Assembly (NCBI GenBank): GCA_963783085.1
Contig: CAWAMJ010000016.1
Span: 1 to 64,000, forward strand
Source: CAVYUC01 sp963783085
GTDB lineage: Bacteria > Bacteroidota > Bacteroidia > Bacteroidales > Prolixibacteraceae
Direction of reading: 5' to 3'
DNA length: 64,000 nucleotides
The position numbers were made by a program, and so were the translations under genes. The notes under the pieces were generated by a model. That model was not told where the DNA came from, did no database searches, and was given only the letters and a program-made list of their open reading frames with translations. Shown here in pieces: positions 1 through 7,372 of this stretch (the stretch's first letter is position 1; each line of letters begins with the position of its first letter).

Positions 1-41
1 ATGAAGTAAATTATACAATTCCGGTTAATAATCGAAAGCAT

Positions 42-68
42 AAAAAAGGGAACCATTTCTGATTCCCC
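42..68 (-). terminator. Probable terminator of the tryptophanase transcript
   Basis: On the minus strand a GGGGAA...TTCCC hairpin is followed by a run of T. It is the first terminator-like structure downstream of the tryptophanase gene, which would place the whole 7-bp repeat array in the 3' untranslated part of that transcript. Confidence 0.45.
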
Positions 69-121
69 CAAAAACTTATTTCCTATCTATTTAATTTTAA
101 TTCAATTCTCTTTACTTCCGG

Positions 122-505
122 CTTCGGTCTTCGTCTTCCGACTTTCAACTTCCGACTTCGGTCTTCGGTCTTCCGTCTTTCAACTTCCGTCTTCGGTCTT
201 CGGTCTTCCGACTTTCAACTTCCGACTTCGGTCTTCCGTCTTCGGTCTTCGGTCTTCCGACTTTCAACTTCCGTCTTCGGTCTTCGGTCTTCCGACTTTC
301 AACTTCCGTCTTCGGTCTTCCGTCTTCGGTCTTCGGTCTTCCGACTTTCAACTTCCGTCTTCGGTCTTCGGTCTTCCGACTTTCAACTTCCGACTTCAGT
401 CTTCGGTCTTCCGACTTCGGTCTTCGGTCTTCCGTCTTCCGACTTTCAACTTCCGTCTTCGGTCTTCGGTCTTCCGTCTTTCAACTTCAGTCTTCCGTCT
501 TCTTT
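122..505. repeat. Heptameric polypyrimidine minisatellite (CTTYNNN words)
   Basis: From 135 to 505 the sequence parses without an indel into 53 successive 7-bp words that all begin with CTT. Four words dominate: CTTCGGT, CTTCCGT, CTTCCGA and CTTTCAA. They recur in a higher-order order in which CTTTCAA is usually preceded by CTTCCGA or CTTCCGT and followed by CTTCCGT or CTTCCGA. Two further words (one short by a base) lie at 122-134. The array abuts, and its last word overlaps, the stop codon of the tryptophanase gene. The open frame across it (145-351, minus) encodes only K/R/E/T/D-rich repeats and is not taken as a gene. Confidence 0.9.
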
Positions 506-1967
506 ATAACGAATCGCCAAAATCTTCTTTAAACTTGGCAATCAGTTTTTGCGGCCAGTCGTTTACAGGTTTTAAAGTACCCATAAAGAAACGCAGCAAC
601 GGCGGTTCCTGCACCCATTCCAGTCCGCCAACCAGGTCGCGGTTTTTATACAACCATTTTACGCGATCGACGGCAAACATGGTCTGCGACAGGGTGAATA
701 CGCGGCGCGGGAATGCCAGGCGCAGCAACTCAACATCAGCTAAAATGTCATTTCCGTTTTCATCGCGAACGCTGGAAATAGTTCCTCGTTCCATGCCTCT
801 TATTCCGGAGATAATAAAAAGTGCAGATGCCAAAGCTCCCGCAGGATACTGGGTTTGCGAAATATGTGGCAAAAATCCCATGGCATCGATATGGCAACCC
901 AGCGCACCGGCAGGTGTGATTACCGGAACTCCGGCAGCATCCAGATTATCCACCGCATATTTTATAAATGAAGGAGACTGGCTGATTACTGTATCGTCAC
1001 AAGTTTCCAGCAAGCCCACTGCCATCGCTTCAATCTCCCGTACCGACATGCCTCCGTAAGTTAAAAAGCCTTCGAAAAGAACCAGTAAATCGCGCATTTT
1101 CAGATACAGGTCTTCGCTGTTTGTAAGAATGCCTCCGCCACGGGTAGAACTCACTTTTCGGCTCGAGAAATAAACCAGTTCCGAATAACTGCACATTTCA
1201 TTCAAAATGTCTTTTATTTCTGCATTTTTGAATTCCTCCTCGCGCTGTTTAATCATGTATGCATTTTCGCCAATCAGGCTCGCATCGAGTACCATCATGG
1301 TATTATACTGGTCGCACAGCGCCCGCACATCGCGCATGTTTTGCATCGAAAACGGCTGTCCGCCAATCAAATTTGTTGAAGCTTCCATCCGCACAAATGC
1401 AACTCCTTCTGAACCGTATTTTTCAAACACCGCCTTCAGTTTTTCGATGTCGATATTTCCTTTAAATTGTACGTCGCTTTTTATTTTCAGCGCTTCGTCA
1501 GTAAAAATTTCCAGTACTTTTCCACCGTTAAGTTCCATATGTTCTTTGGTAGTGGTAAAGTGGTAATTCATCGGAATTACCTGGCCTTTTTTAATAAACA
1601 CCTGCGAAATGATGTTTTCGGCAGCACGTCCCTGGTGGACTGGCAAAACGTAGTGTTTTCCGAATACTTCCCGTGCTGCTCCCTCCATTCGGTAGAAACT
1701 TTGTGAACCCGCATAGGCATCATCGGCCTGAAGCATTGATGAAACCTGATTGTCGCTCATCGCATTTGTTCCCGAGTCAGTTAGCTGATCAAGAAAGATG
1801 TCTTTTGTACTTAACAGGAAGGTATTGTAACCGGCTTTTTCAATGGCTTGGTATCTTTCTTCAATTGGCCTTAAAAATAGTTTCTGAACGATTCTCACCT
1901 TGTGTAATTCCACCGGAATTTGTTCACCACTGTGAAACTTGATGGTTGTAGTGTTTTGATTTGTCAT
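504..1967 (-). CDS. Tryptophanase / tyrosine phenol-lyase family protein
   Basis: PLP-dependent beta-eliminating lyase that would split an aromatic amino acid (tryptophan to indole, or tyrosine to phenol) into pyruvate and ammonia in the cytoplasm. The 487 residues are slightly longer than the usual 455-475. Seen in order: YAGSQSFY near 85-92, HQGRAAE near 111-117 (phosphate-binding turn), the MVLDAS segment near 225-230 with the PLP-contacting Asp, and the SSRK motif whose Lys271 aligns with the Schiff-base lysine of TnaA. After this lysine the text is STRGGG instead of the DAMVPMGG of E. coli TnaA, so it belongs to a divergent branch and substrate choice between Trp and Tyr cannot be fixed. 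It is monocistronic, with its own promoter and no tnaC-like leader peptide seen. Confidence 0.85.
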   Translation of the reverse strand: MTNQNTTTIKFHSGEQIPVELHKVRIVQKLFLRPIEERYQAIEKAGYNTFLLSTKDIFLDQLTDSGTNAMSDNQVSSMLQADDAYAGSQSFYRMEGAAREVFGKHYVLPVHQGRAAENIISQVFIKKGQVIPMNYHFTTTKEHMELNGGKVLEIFTDEALKIKSDVQFKGNIDIEKLKAVFEKYGSEGVAFVRMEASTNLIGGQPFSMQNMRDVRALCDQYNTMMVLDASLIGENAYMIKQREEEFKNAEIKDILNEMCSYSELVYFSSRKVSSTRGGGILTNSEDLYLKMRDLLVLFEGFLTYGGMSVREIEAMAVGLLETCDDTVISQSPSFIKYAVDNLDAAGVPVITPAGALGCHIDAMGFLPHISQTQYPAGALASALFIISGIRGMERGTISSVRDENGNDILADVELLRLAFPRRVFTLSQTMFAVDRVKWLYKNRDLVGGLEWVQEPPLLRFFMGTLKPVNDWPQKLIAKFKEDFGDSL

Positions 1968-2003
1968 TTTATTTGAGTTAAAAGTTTCGATTTAAAAAAT
2001 TTT

Positions 2004-2033
2004 TAAAGATAAATTTTACAATGTGAAAACAAG
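2004..2033 (-). promoter_or_regulatory. Candidate promoter of the tryptophanase gene
   Basis: Read on the minus strand: TTG, 18 bases, TATCTTTA. This matches the Bacteroidota TTTG-N19-TAnnTTTG pattern with a mismatch in the last base of the -7 element, and ends 36 bases before the ATG. Confidence 0.4.
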
Positions 2034-2174
2034 TGGTAGCGGCGAAATTTAGATTTGGTCAAAATAAGAGGAGTTATAGCGGAATATGAATGCAAAAGTA
2101 ATGGCTGCGAGCGGATTTTCATTTTCCGCTTCGGCAGTTTAATTTCCCTGATAAAAAATGTTTTTATTTACATT

Positions 2175-2636
2175 TCACACATTCACCAGATCGAGAATTT
2201 TCTCCAGCCATTTTTTGTCTGTTTCGCCAAATGCAGCCTTCTCTTTACTGTCGATATCCAGAACACCAATGATTTCATCTTTGCTGTTTTTCAGCGGAAC
2301 TACAATTTCTGAATTTGAACGGGAATCACACGCAATGTGGCCCGGAAACTGATGTACATCGTCAACGACTACTGTTTCTTTTGTATTAAAAGCAGCCCAG
2401 CAAACGCCGGTATTTTTTTTCAAAACCTGACAGGCAACCGGTCCCTGGTACATATTCACGGTCATTTCGCCATTCTCGACGAGGTAAAACCCGGTCCAGA
2501 AAAAAGTTTCCATTTTGTGGTGCAAAACGGCAATAATTGTGGCTCTTCTGGCGGTGGTGCTGTTGCTTTTTTCCACCAATTCTTCGAGTTGTTCATAAAT
2601 TCTCGAATATCGTCCTTCTTTTTTGCTTTCTTCCAT
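2175..2636 (-). CDS. msrC: Free methionine-(R)-sulfoxide reductase (GAF domain)
   Basis: Single GAF domain of about 153 residues that reduces free methionine-R-sulfoxide with thioredoxin as electron donor. Three cysteines characteristic of the family are present at about 69, 79 and 103 (GPVACQ, TGVCWAA, IACDSRSNSEIVVP); the ACDSRSNSEIVVP stretch is the family hallmark around the catalytic residue. The ATG at 2636 is chosen because the longer frame would have to begin with TTG inside the -7 element at 2652-2659. Divergent from the DUF4870 gene. Oxidative-repair role fits the thioredoxin genes 3 kb away, but no operon links them. Confidence 0.88.
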   Translation of the reverse strand: MEESKKEGRYSRIYEQLEELVEKSNSTTARRATIIAVLHHKMETFFWTGFYLVENGEMTVNMYQGPVACQVLKKNTGVCWAAFNTKETVVVDDVHQFPGHIACDSRSNSEIVVPLKNSKDEIIGVLDIDSKEKAAFGETDKKWLEKILDLVNV

Positions 2637-2651
2637 CGTTACACTGTTTTT

Positions 2652-2659
2652 CAAAAATA
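2652..2659 (-). promoter_or_regulatory. -7 element (TATTTTTG) for msrC
   Basis: Exact TAnnTTTG match on the minus strand, 16 bases before the msrC ATG. No good -33 TTTG at 19-21 bases was found, so only half of the promoter is supported. Confidence 0.35.
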
Positions 2660-2710
2660 AATGCGAATAAACAAAAAATGCTTAATTTAGTTGAACAAAA
2701 ATCAAAAACA

Positions 2711-3067
2711 ATGGAAAGAATCGTCTCCGACCCAACAGAAAAACAATGGGGCATGTTCACCCATCTTGCTGCACTTGCTGCTTTAATTGGTATTCCACTC
2801 GGAAATGTTATCGGTCCGCTCATCATCTATATCATTAAAAAAGATGAATATGCTTTTGTAGCCGACCAGGGAAAAGAAGTTCTAAATTTTCAAATAACGT
2901 GGTCGTTAATTTTTATGGTGTCGGCAATTCTGATCATTATCGGTGTTGGAGTTTTATTGCTGATTGGTTTTGGAGTGGCATGGCTGGTTTTGGTCATTGT
3001 TGGTTCTGTGGCAGCCAGTAACGGTCAGAATTACCGCTACCCGATGACCATTCGTTTTATCCAATAA
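2711..3067 (+). CDS. DUF4870 (Tic20-like) small membrane protein
   Basis: 118 residues with the DUF4870 pattern: a W-G-M-x-x-H-L-A-A-L-A opening, a first hydrophobic segment ending in a PLIIYIIKK turn, the FVADQGKEVLNFQ motif, and two strongly hydrophobic helices before a YRYPMTIRFI end. Predicted inner-membrane protein with three membrane segments. Function of the family is unknown; homology to Tic20-type proteins is distant. Two in-frame ATGs (2678 and 2711) are possible; the second gives the usual family length and is used here. Stands alone between msrC and hisS. Confidence 0.8.
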   Translation: MERIVSDPTEKQWGMFTHLAALAALIGIPLGNVIGPLIIYIIKKDEYAFVADQGKEVLNFQITWSLIFMVSAILIIIGVGVLLLIGFGVAWLVLVIVGSVAASNGQNYRYPMTIRFIQ

Positions 3068-3244
3068 GATTATTTTGCTCTTTCCTTCCGGATTGCTGGA
3101 TTTGCTTTCCGATTTCGGATTACTGTCTTCTATTTTAATGATGTAGCCCATACCAATAAATATTTGTTTTACAAACGGATACCTTTTTGCGAAGAATTTC
3201 TGTTATGGAAATCAACCTGATCATCTGGAAAATTGAATCGGTAA

Positions 3245-3276
3245 TTTAAAGAACTGTATTCTTTTCTTTATTTTTG
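3245..3276 (+). promoter_or_regulatory. Promoter of hisS
   Basis: TTTA, 20 bases, TATTTTTG (3269-3276, an exact TAnnTTTG). The predicted start of transcription leaves a leader of only about 14 bases before the ATG at 3297. Confidence 0.5.
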
Positions 3277-3296
3277 CCTGCCAAAATAAAAAAGCA

Positions 3297-4661
3297 ATGG
3301 CACAAAAACCATCTATACCCAAAGGTACCCGCGATTTTACTCCATCGGAAATGGTGAAACGAAACTACATTTTCGACACCATAAAAACAGTTTTCCGGTT
3401 GTACGGTTTTCAACCCATCGAAACGCCGGCCATGGAAAATTTACCGACGTTACTCGGAAAATACGGAGAAGAAGGTGATAAACTGTTGTTTAAAATTTTG
3501 AATTCGGGCGATTTCATTTCAAAAGTTTCAGAAGATATATATAACGAAAAAGATTCGAACAAGCTCACTCCGCAAATCTCGGAAAAAGGCCTGCGTTATG
3601 ATTTAACTGTTCCATTCGCACGGTTTGTGGTTCAACATCAGAATGAAATCACCTTTCCGTTTAAGCGCTATCAGATTCAACCGGTGTGGCGGGCTGACCG
3701 TCCGCAAAAAGGGCGTTATCGCGAATTTTACCAGTGCGATGTGGATGTGATCGGAAGCGACGGTTTATTGAATGAAGCGGAATTGATCCAAATTATCGAT
3801 GATGTGTTTAACCGGTTGAAAATTAATTCAGCCGTAAAAATTAACAACCGTAAAATACTTGCCGGAATTGCGGAAATTATCGGCGAGAAGGAACGGCTTG
3901 TAGATATTACTGTGGCCATCGATAAACTGGAGAAAATCGGCTTGGAAAAGGTAAATCGCGAACTGGAGGAAAAAGGGGTTTCAACCGAAGCAATCTCGAA
4001 ACTGCAACCGATTTTATCACTCACAGGTGATACGGCTGAAAAACTCGGGCAACTCAATACCATTTTATATTCTTCTGAAATTGGTTTGAAAGGCGTTGAA
4101 GAAATGCAGAAACTGTTTTCCTACATCGAAAAGCTAAAACTGAACACTGATGTGGAACTGGATTTGACGTTGGCCCGCGGTTTAAATTATTATACAGGGG
4201 CAATCATTGAAGTGAAAGCAAAAGATGTGGAAATCGGCAGCATTTGCGGCGGCGGTCGTTACGACGATTTGACCGGAATTTTTGGTTTACCGGATGTTTC
4301 CGGAATTGGGGTTTCATTCGGCGCCGAGAGAATCTATGACGTGCTTACACAACTCGATCTGTTTCCTGAGAAAACGCTGGAAACTACAAAAGTGATGTTT
4401 ACAAATTTTGGTGAAAAAGAAGAATTGTACTGTTTGCCAGTGTTGGCGCAACTGAGAAAACAAAATGTGAACGCTGAAATTTTTCCGGAAAATGCCAAGA
4501 TGAAAAAGCAAATGAATTATGCCAATAAAAAGGAAATTCCGTATGTAATTTTGGCAGGTGAATCGGAAATGCAGGAACAAAAATTCACCTTAAAAAACAT
4601 GGAAACCGGCGAACAAAAAAGGATTACGGCCAACGAGCTTATAAGCATGTTTTCCAATTGA
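3297..4661 (+). CDS. hisS: Histidyl-tRNA synthetase
   Basis: Class II aminoacyl-tRNA synthetase, 454 residues, charging tRNA-His. Visible: PKGTRDFTPSE at 6-16 (family signature), the motif 2 region with FKRYQIQPVWRADRPQKGRYREFYQCDVD, the histidine-specific LARGLNYYTGAIIEV segment, the SICGGGRYDDL turn, the motif 3 segment GIGVSFGAERIY, and a C-terminal anticodon-binding domain. This length and the extended insertions resemble the group of HisRS found in Bacteroidota. It is single-copy in the window, has its own promoter, and is closed by a bidirectional terminator. Confidence 0.96.
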   Translation: MAQKPSIPKGTRDFTPSEMVKRNYIFDTIKTVFRLYGFQPIETPAMENLPTLLGKYGEEGDKLLFKILNSGDFISKVSEDIYNEKDSNKLTPQISEKGLRYDLTVPFARFVVQHQNEITFPFKRYQIQPVWRADRPQKGRYREFYQCDVDVIGSDGLLNEAELIQIIDDVFNRLKINSAVKINNRKILAGIAEIIGEKERLVDITVAIDKLEKIGLEKVNRELEEKGVSTEAISKLQPILSLTGDTAEKLGQLNTILYSSEIGLKGVEEMQKLFSYIEKLKLNTDVELDLTLARGLNYYTGAIIEVKAKDVEIGSICGGGRYDDLTGIFGLPDVSGIGVSFGAERIYDVLTQLDLFPEKTLETTKVMFTNFGEKEELYCLPVLAQLRKQNVNAEIFPENAKMKKQMNYANKKEIPYVILAGESEMQEQKFTLKNMETGEQKRITANELISMFSN

Positions 4662-4682
4662 ATTTTTAGAAAAACAGGTAAT

Positions 4683-4717
4683 AAAAAAGCCGGAAGAAAT
4701 TCAACTTCCGGCTTTTT
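4683..4717. terminator. Bidirectional rho-independent terminator
   Basis: AAAAAGCCGGAAG and CTTCCGGCTTTTT arms around an 8-base loop, with A and T runs on the two flanks, between the convergent hisS (+) and groES (-) genes. Confidence 0.85.
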
Positions 4718-4767
4718 ATGTCGATTTTTAAAAATTTTGGCAGAATGATAAAATCCTGAAAAACAGC

Positions 4768-5064
4768 TTAAATTGACTCGGTTTCCACTACTTTCGAAAG
4801 AATATCGGCATACGGTATCAACAGGTACTTTTTACCATCGAAATCGATTTCCGTACCTGAAAACTTTTTGTAGAGAACCTCGTCACCAGGCGCTATTTCT
4901 GCATTTTCGATGTTGCTAATCGCAACAACTTTTGCAACTTCCTGCTGTTCTTTTGCAGAATCAGGAATAATAATTCCTGCAACGGTCTTTTGTTCGGATG
5001 TGTCTTCCGACAACTCCAGTAAAACATTTTGATTAATTGGCTGTAATTCTTTCATTTTTACCAT
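4768..5064 (-). CDS. groES: GroES-type co-chaperonin, not next to groEL
   Basis: 98-residue Cpn10 fold protein expected to cap the GroEL chamber. Seen: the opening beta strand PINQNVLLEL, a mobile loop region EQKTVAGIIIPDSAKEQQ with the hydrophobic I-I-I tripeptide that docks on GroEL, the PGDEVLYKKFSGTEI strand and the YLLIPYADILS ending typical of GroES. No groEL lies beside it; instead it is the last gene, 24 bases behind the lipoprotein thioredoxin, of an apparent thiol-redox operon. An ATG three codons in (5055) is equally possible as start. It is probably a second, stress-linked GroES, the main pair being elsewhere (inference). Confidence 0.88.
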   Translation of the reverse strand: MVKMKELQPINQNVLLELSEDTSEQKTVAGIIIPDSAKEQQEVAKVVAISNIENAEIAPGDEVLYKKFSGTEIDFDGKKYLLIPYADILSKVVETESI

Positions 5065-5088
5065 TCTTAAAAATTAATAATTAATTGA

Positions 5089-5607
5089 TTAATTTGAAGT
5101 TAACAATATTTTTTCAATGTTGTCTTTAAACATTTGTTTTGTTTGTTCTTTTGATCGCGCAATTCCTGAAGTCATTACCGGTTTTCCGTCTGTTGGAATA
5201 TAAAGGAACGCGGGTATTCCGCTGATTCCAAACACGGAAGCGAGTTCGCGTTCTACTTGTGTATCAATTTTGTAAACGGTAACTTTTCCGGCATATTCCG
5301 TTGATATTTCGTCTAAAATCGGCGATGCAATTTTACATGGACCGCACCAGTCAGCATAAAAATCGATAATCGCAGGTTTATCGCCTTTGTATTTCCATTC
5401 CTGGGGCGAACTTTCGAAATCCCAAACTTCAGCTAAAAATTTTTCTTTGGTCAATTTTACGGAACCACCTTCCGCATCGTCACTTGTAACAGTTTGCGTT
5501 ACCATTGAAGCTTTCGCACTCTCGTTGCCATTATCTTTCGACTGGCTGGCATTACAGCTCTGCAACGAGATAACTGCAACGGCCAGCATAAACATTAACT
5601 TTTTCAT
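5089..5607 (-). CDS. Lipoprotein thioredoxin
   Basis: 172 residues. A lipoprotein signal (hydrophobic stretch then SLQSC, lipid Cys18) is followed by a polar linker and a thioredoxin fold with the active site WCGPC at 87-91 and the cis-proline GIPAFLYIP. It should be anchored in the envelope and act on periplasmic thiols or disulfides. A W-K-Y-K-G-D-K-P-A-I-I-D-F-Y-A-D segment just before the active site is typical of Bacteroidota periplasmic thioredoxins. It is the second gene of the operon starting at 6217, 31 bases behind the Trx-Grx fusion. Confidence 0.88.
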   Translation of the reverse strand: MKKLMFMLAVAVISLQSCNASQSKDNGNESAKASMVTQTVTSDDAEGGSVKLTKEKFLAEVWDFESSPQEWKYKGDKPAIIDFYADWCGPCKIASPILDEISTEYAGKVTVYKIDTQVERELASVFGISGIPAFLYIPTDGKPVMTSGIARSKEQTKQMFKDNIEKILLTSN

Positions 5608-5638
5608 ATTATTCTTTCTTTATTTGTTTTCTGTGTGT

Positions 5639-6217
5639 TTAACTAATTCCCAATAATGTATTGATTCTGTTCTTATCAAAACCCACAATAATCTGGCCAT
5701 TAATATCAGTCTGCGGAACTCCTTGCTGTCCGCTTTTTTTCACCATTTCTTCCGCGGCTTTCTGATCAGCCGATACATCAATTTCGCGGTACCGGATGCT
5801 GTGCTCCTGTAAATGTCTTTTAATAGTATTACACCACGTGCATGTGGGGGTGGTGTATACCGTTACATTTTTTTGTGGTTTTTCTTCACTGTTTCCAGCC
5901 ACCACAAAAGCAACTTTTTCAAAAATCGCGATTAACTGTTCCGGCTGGTGACAACCTTTAACAATATTTTTTAAAGTGCCGTTTTCAAAATTCAAAAACG
6001 AAGGAACACTGGTAATTTTATATTCCGGATGGATATCCCTCACTTCGTTCACATCGGCGTGGCAAAGAACGATATTTTTTACTTTTATCTCTGCGCTTAA
6101 AAAGTTTTCGTTTGCGCAATCGCTTTGCTGTGAACCTTTTTTGTATAACAATAACCAGACGTTTTCGTTTGACTGGATTTCTTTTTTCAACGATGTTAAT
6201 GACGTGATCGCTTTCAT
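5639..6217 (-). CDS. Thioredoxin-like / glutaredoxin fusion protein
   Basis: 192-residue cytoplasmic protein with two thioredoxin-fold domains. Residues 1-105 look like a thioredoxin that keeps the VPSFLNF cis-proline strand but has only SDCA in place of the CxxC, so one cysteine (Cys34). Residues 117-192 are a compact glutaredoxin of the NrdH/YruB type with active site CTWC at 126-129, the GVPQTDINGQIIVGFD strand-turn and no extra C-terminal extension. It may pass electrons between domains or use the first domain for binding. First gene of an operon with the lipoprotein thioredoxin and groES, directly controlled by the palindrome-bearing promoter at 6252-6282. Confidence 0.82.
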   Translation of the reverse strand: MKAITSLTSLKKEIQSNENVWLLLYKKGSQQSDCANENFLSAEIKVKNIVLCHADVNEVRDIHPEYKITSVPSFLNFENGTLKNIVKGCHQPEQLIAIFEKVAFVVAGNSEEKPQKNVTVYTTPTCTWCNTIKRHLQEHSIRYREIDVSADQKAAEEMVKKSGQQGVPQTDINGQIIVGFDKNRINTLLGIS

Positions 6218-6251
6218 AATTTTTATAAAAATACCGTTTTTATTTTCAATC

Positions 6252-6282
6252 CAAAAATATGTAAATATTTACATATATGAAA
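6252..6282 (-). promoter_or_regulatory. Promoter of the thiol/GroES operon
   Basis: On the minus strand: TTTC, exactly 19 bases, TATTTTTG. The -7 element is an exact TAnnTTTG match and the spacing is the Bacteroidota optimum. The ATG of the first gene lies 34 bases downstream of the -7 element. Confidence 0.6.
6257..6276. promoter_or_regulatory. Perfect 20-bp palindrome, probable repressor operator
   Basis: ATATGTAAATATTTACATAT is its own reverse complement. It fills the spacer between the -33 and -7 elements and overlaps the -7 element by three bases, so a bound dimer would block RNA polymerase. AT-rich palindromes of this sort are typical of ArsR-type or similar winged-helix repressors; the regulator gene is not in the window and its family is a guess. 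Confidence 0.6.
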
Positions 6283-6451
6283 GTGTTAATAACAATTGCT
6301 GTGCCAACTTGAAAACGGCAGATTTTTAAACAAACTTGTATGAAAACATGACATTTTTTATGACAGCGACGCAACCGAAGATACTTCGTAATCATCATTG
6401 GAATGTAACATTTTATAAATAACTAATATTTTTAAAAAAGGAGAAAAATCT

Positions 6452-7165
6452 ATGAAAAAGTATGTTTATGGAATTCTTTTGGGATTGATGATATCCATGA
6501 CCGGGTGTCTTGAAGATGAGGATAGTTATTCTTTAGACAAAATGTGGGTTGGATTCGGTATTATGCAGGAGGTAAACCAGGAACCCCTGGAATTCAGAAT
6601 TGTGATGGACAACAATGATGTTCTGGTACCTGTGGCATCGAATTATCCGTGGTATTATCACAATCCCGGACATAATCGCTTAAATAATGGCGACCGGGTA
6701 CTTGTAAATTATACCATTTTGGGTGACGATGCAACCGGCACTGATGAAGCGACCGAATATTACGTAAAAATTAATTCGGTGAAGAAAATCCTGAAAAAGG
6801 GAATTCTCGATATCACGGAAGAAAATCAGGACAGTATTGGTAACGATCCGATTATTGTAAAAGATGTTTGGATGACCGACAGTTTGCTGAATTTCGAAAT
6901 TAAGTATTGGGGAAGCTACAAAAAGCATTTTATTAACCTCGTTAAACAACCGGGTGAATTAACTGCTGCCGACCAGCCTATCGAACTCGAATTGAGACAT
7001 AATGCCAATGGCGATACGGAAGATATTCCTTATGCTGCGTTTGTTTCGTTCAAGCTCGATTCAATTTCCATCAGCGGGCTCGACTCGGTTCAATTCAGAG
7101 TTACCAGTACCGATTACGATGGCAAAAGTTTTGATTATGAAGGCACTTACAACTATGGCCAGTAA
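6452..7165 (+). CDS. NigD-like lipoprotein
   Basis: 237 residues. The signal peptide ends in SMTGC, so the mature protein is lipid-anchored at Cys19. The rest has the two-part layout of NigD-like proteins: an N-terminal OB-like beta domain (DRVLVNYTILGD) and a C-terminal beta-sandwich with an ELRHNANGD motif and a YAAFVSFKLD strand. The function of NigD-like proteins is not established; some sit in bacteriocin-related operons of Bacteroidota, but nothing of that kind is adjacent here. The start is supported by an AAGGAG Shine-Dalgarno sequence, which is uncommon in this phylum. Transcribed alone and followed by a terminator. Confidence 0.78.
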   Translation: MKKYVYGILLGLMISMTGCLEDEDSYSLDKMWVGFGIMQEVNQEPLEFRIVMDNNDVLVPVASNYPWYYHNPGHNRLNNGDRVLVNYTILGDDATGTDEATEYYVKINSVKKILKKGILDITEENQDSIGNDPIIVKDVWMTDSLLNFEIKYWGSYKKHFINLVKQPGELTAADQPIELELRHNANGDTEDIPYAAFVSFKLDSISISGLDSVQFRVTSTDYDGKSFDYEGTYNYGQ

Positions 7166-7193
7166 TTGTTGAAATTTAGATTTAGTTTTTTTG

Positions 7194-7221
7194 AAAGGCG
7201 CTTTTTAAAAGCGCCTTTTTT
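7194..7221 (+). terminator. Rho-independent terminator
   Basis: AAAGGCGC / GCGCCTTTTTT hairpin with A- and T-rich arms 29 bases behind the NigD-like gene. Confidence 0.85.
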
Positions 7222-7316
7222 CGTGTTTTTTCGGTAAAGCAACTGTTTTATTAAATCTCTGTTAATCCTCTTTTTCCTGACGGAAATCAACTATTTTTCG
7301 TTGAACTGTTGGTTTT

Positions 7317-7349
7317 TTTGCGCCCGCTTTACAGAAATCATTTAATTTG
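7317..7349 (+). promoter_or_regulatory. Candidate promoter of the YitT-M23 operon
   Basis: TTTG, 21 bases, TTAATTTG. It differs from the TAnnTTTG consensus only at the second base. Its position implies that the ATG at 7352 would fall at or before the transcription start, favouring the ATG at 7373. Confidence 0.35.
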
Positions 7350-7372
7350 CGATGTTTACAACGATTACAAAA

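Noticed and set aside
145..351. Open frame of 68 codons on the minus strand in the heptamer array
   Set aside because: Its residues are a mere translation of the 7-bp words (K-T-E-D-R repeats), with no start signal and no protein-like composition.
122..505. Heptamer array as a CRISPR locus
   Set aside because: There are no unique spacers of constant length, the unit is 7 bp and no cas genes are near.
535..1942. Several open frames on the plus strand inside the tryptophanase gene
   Set aside because: Antisense shadows of a clearly conserved gene, with no domain or start signal of their own.
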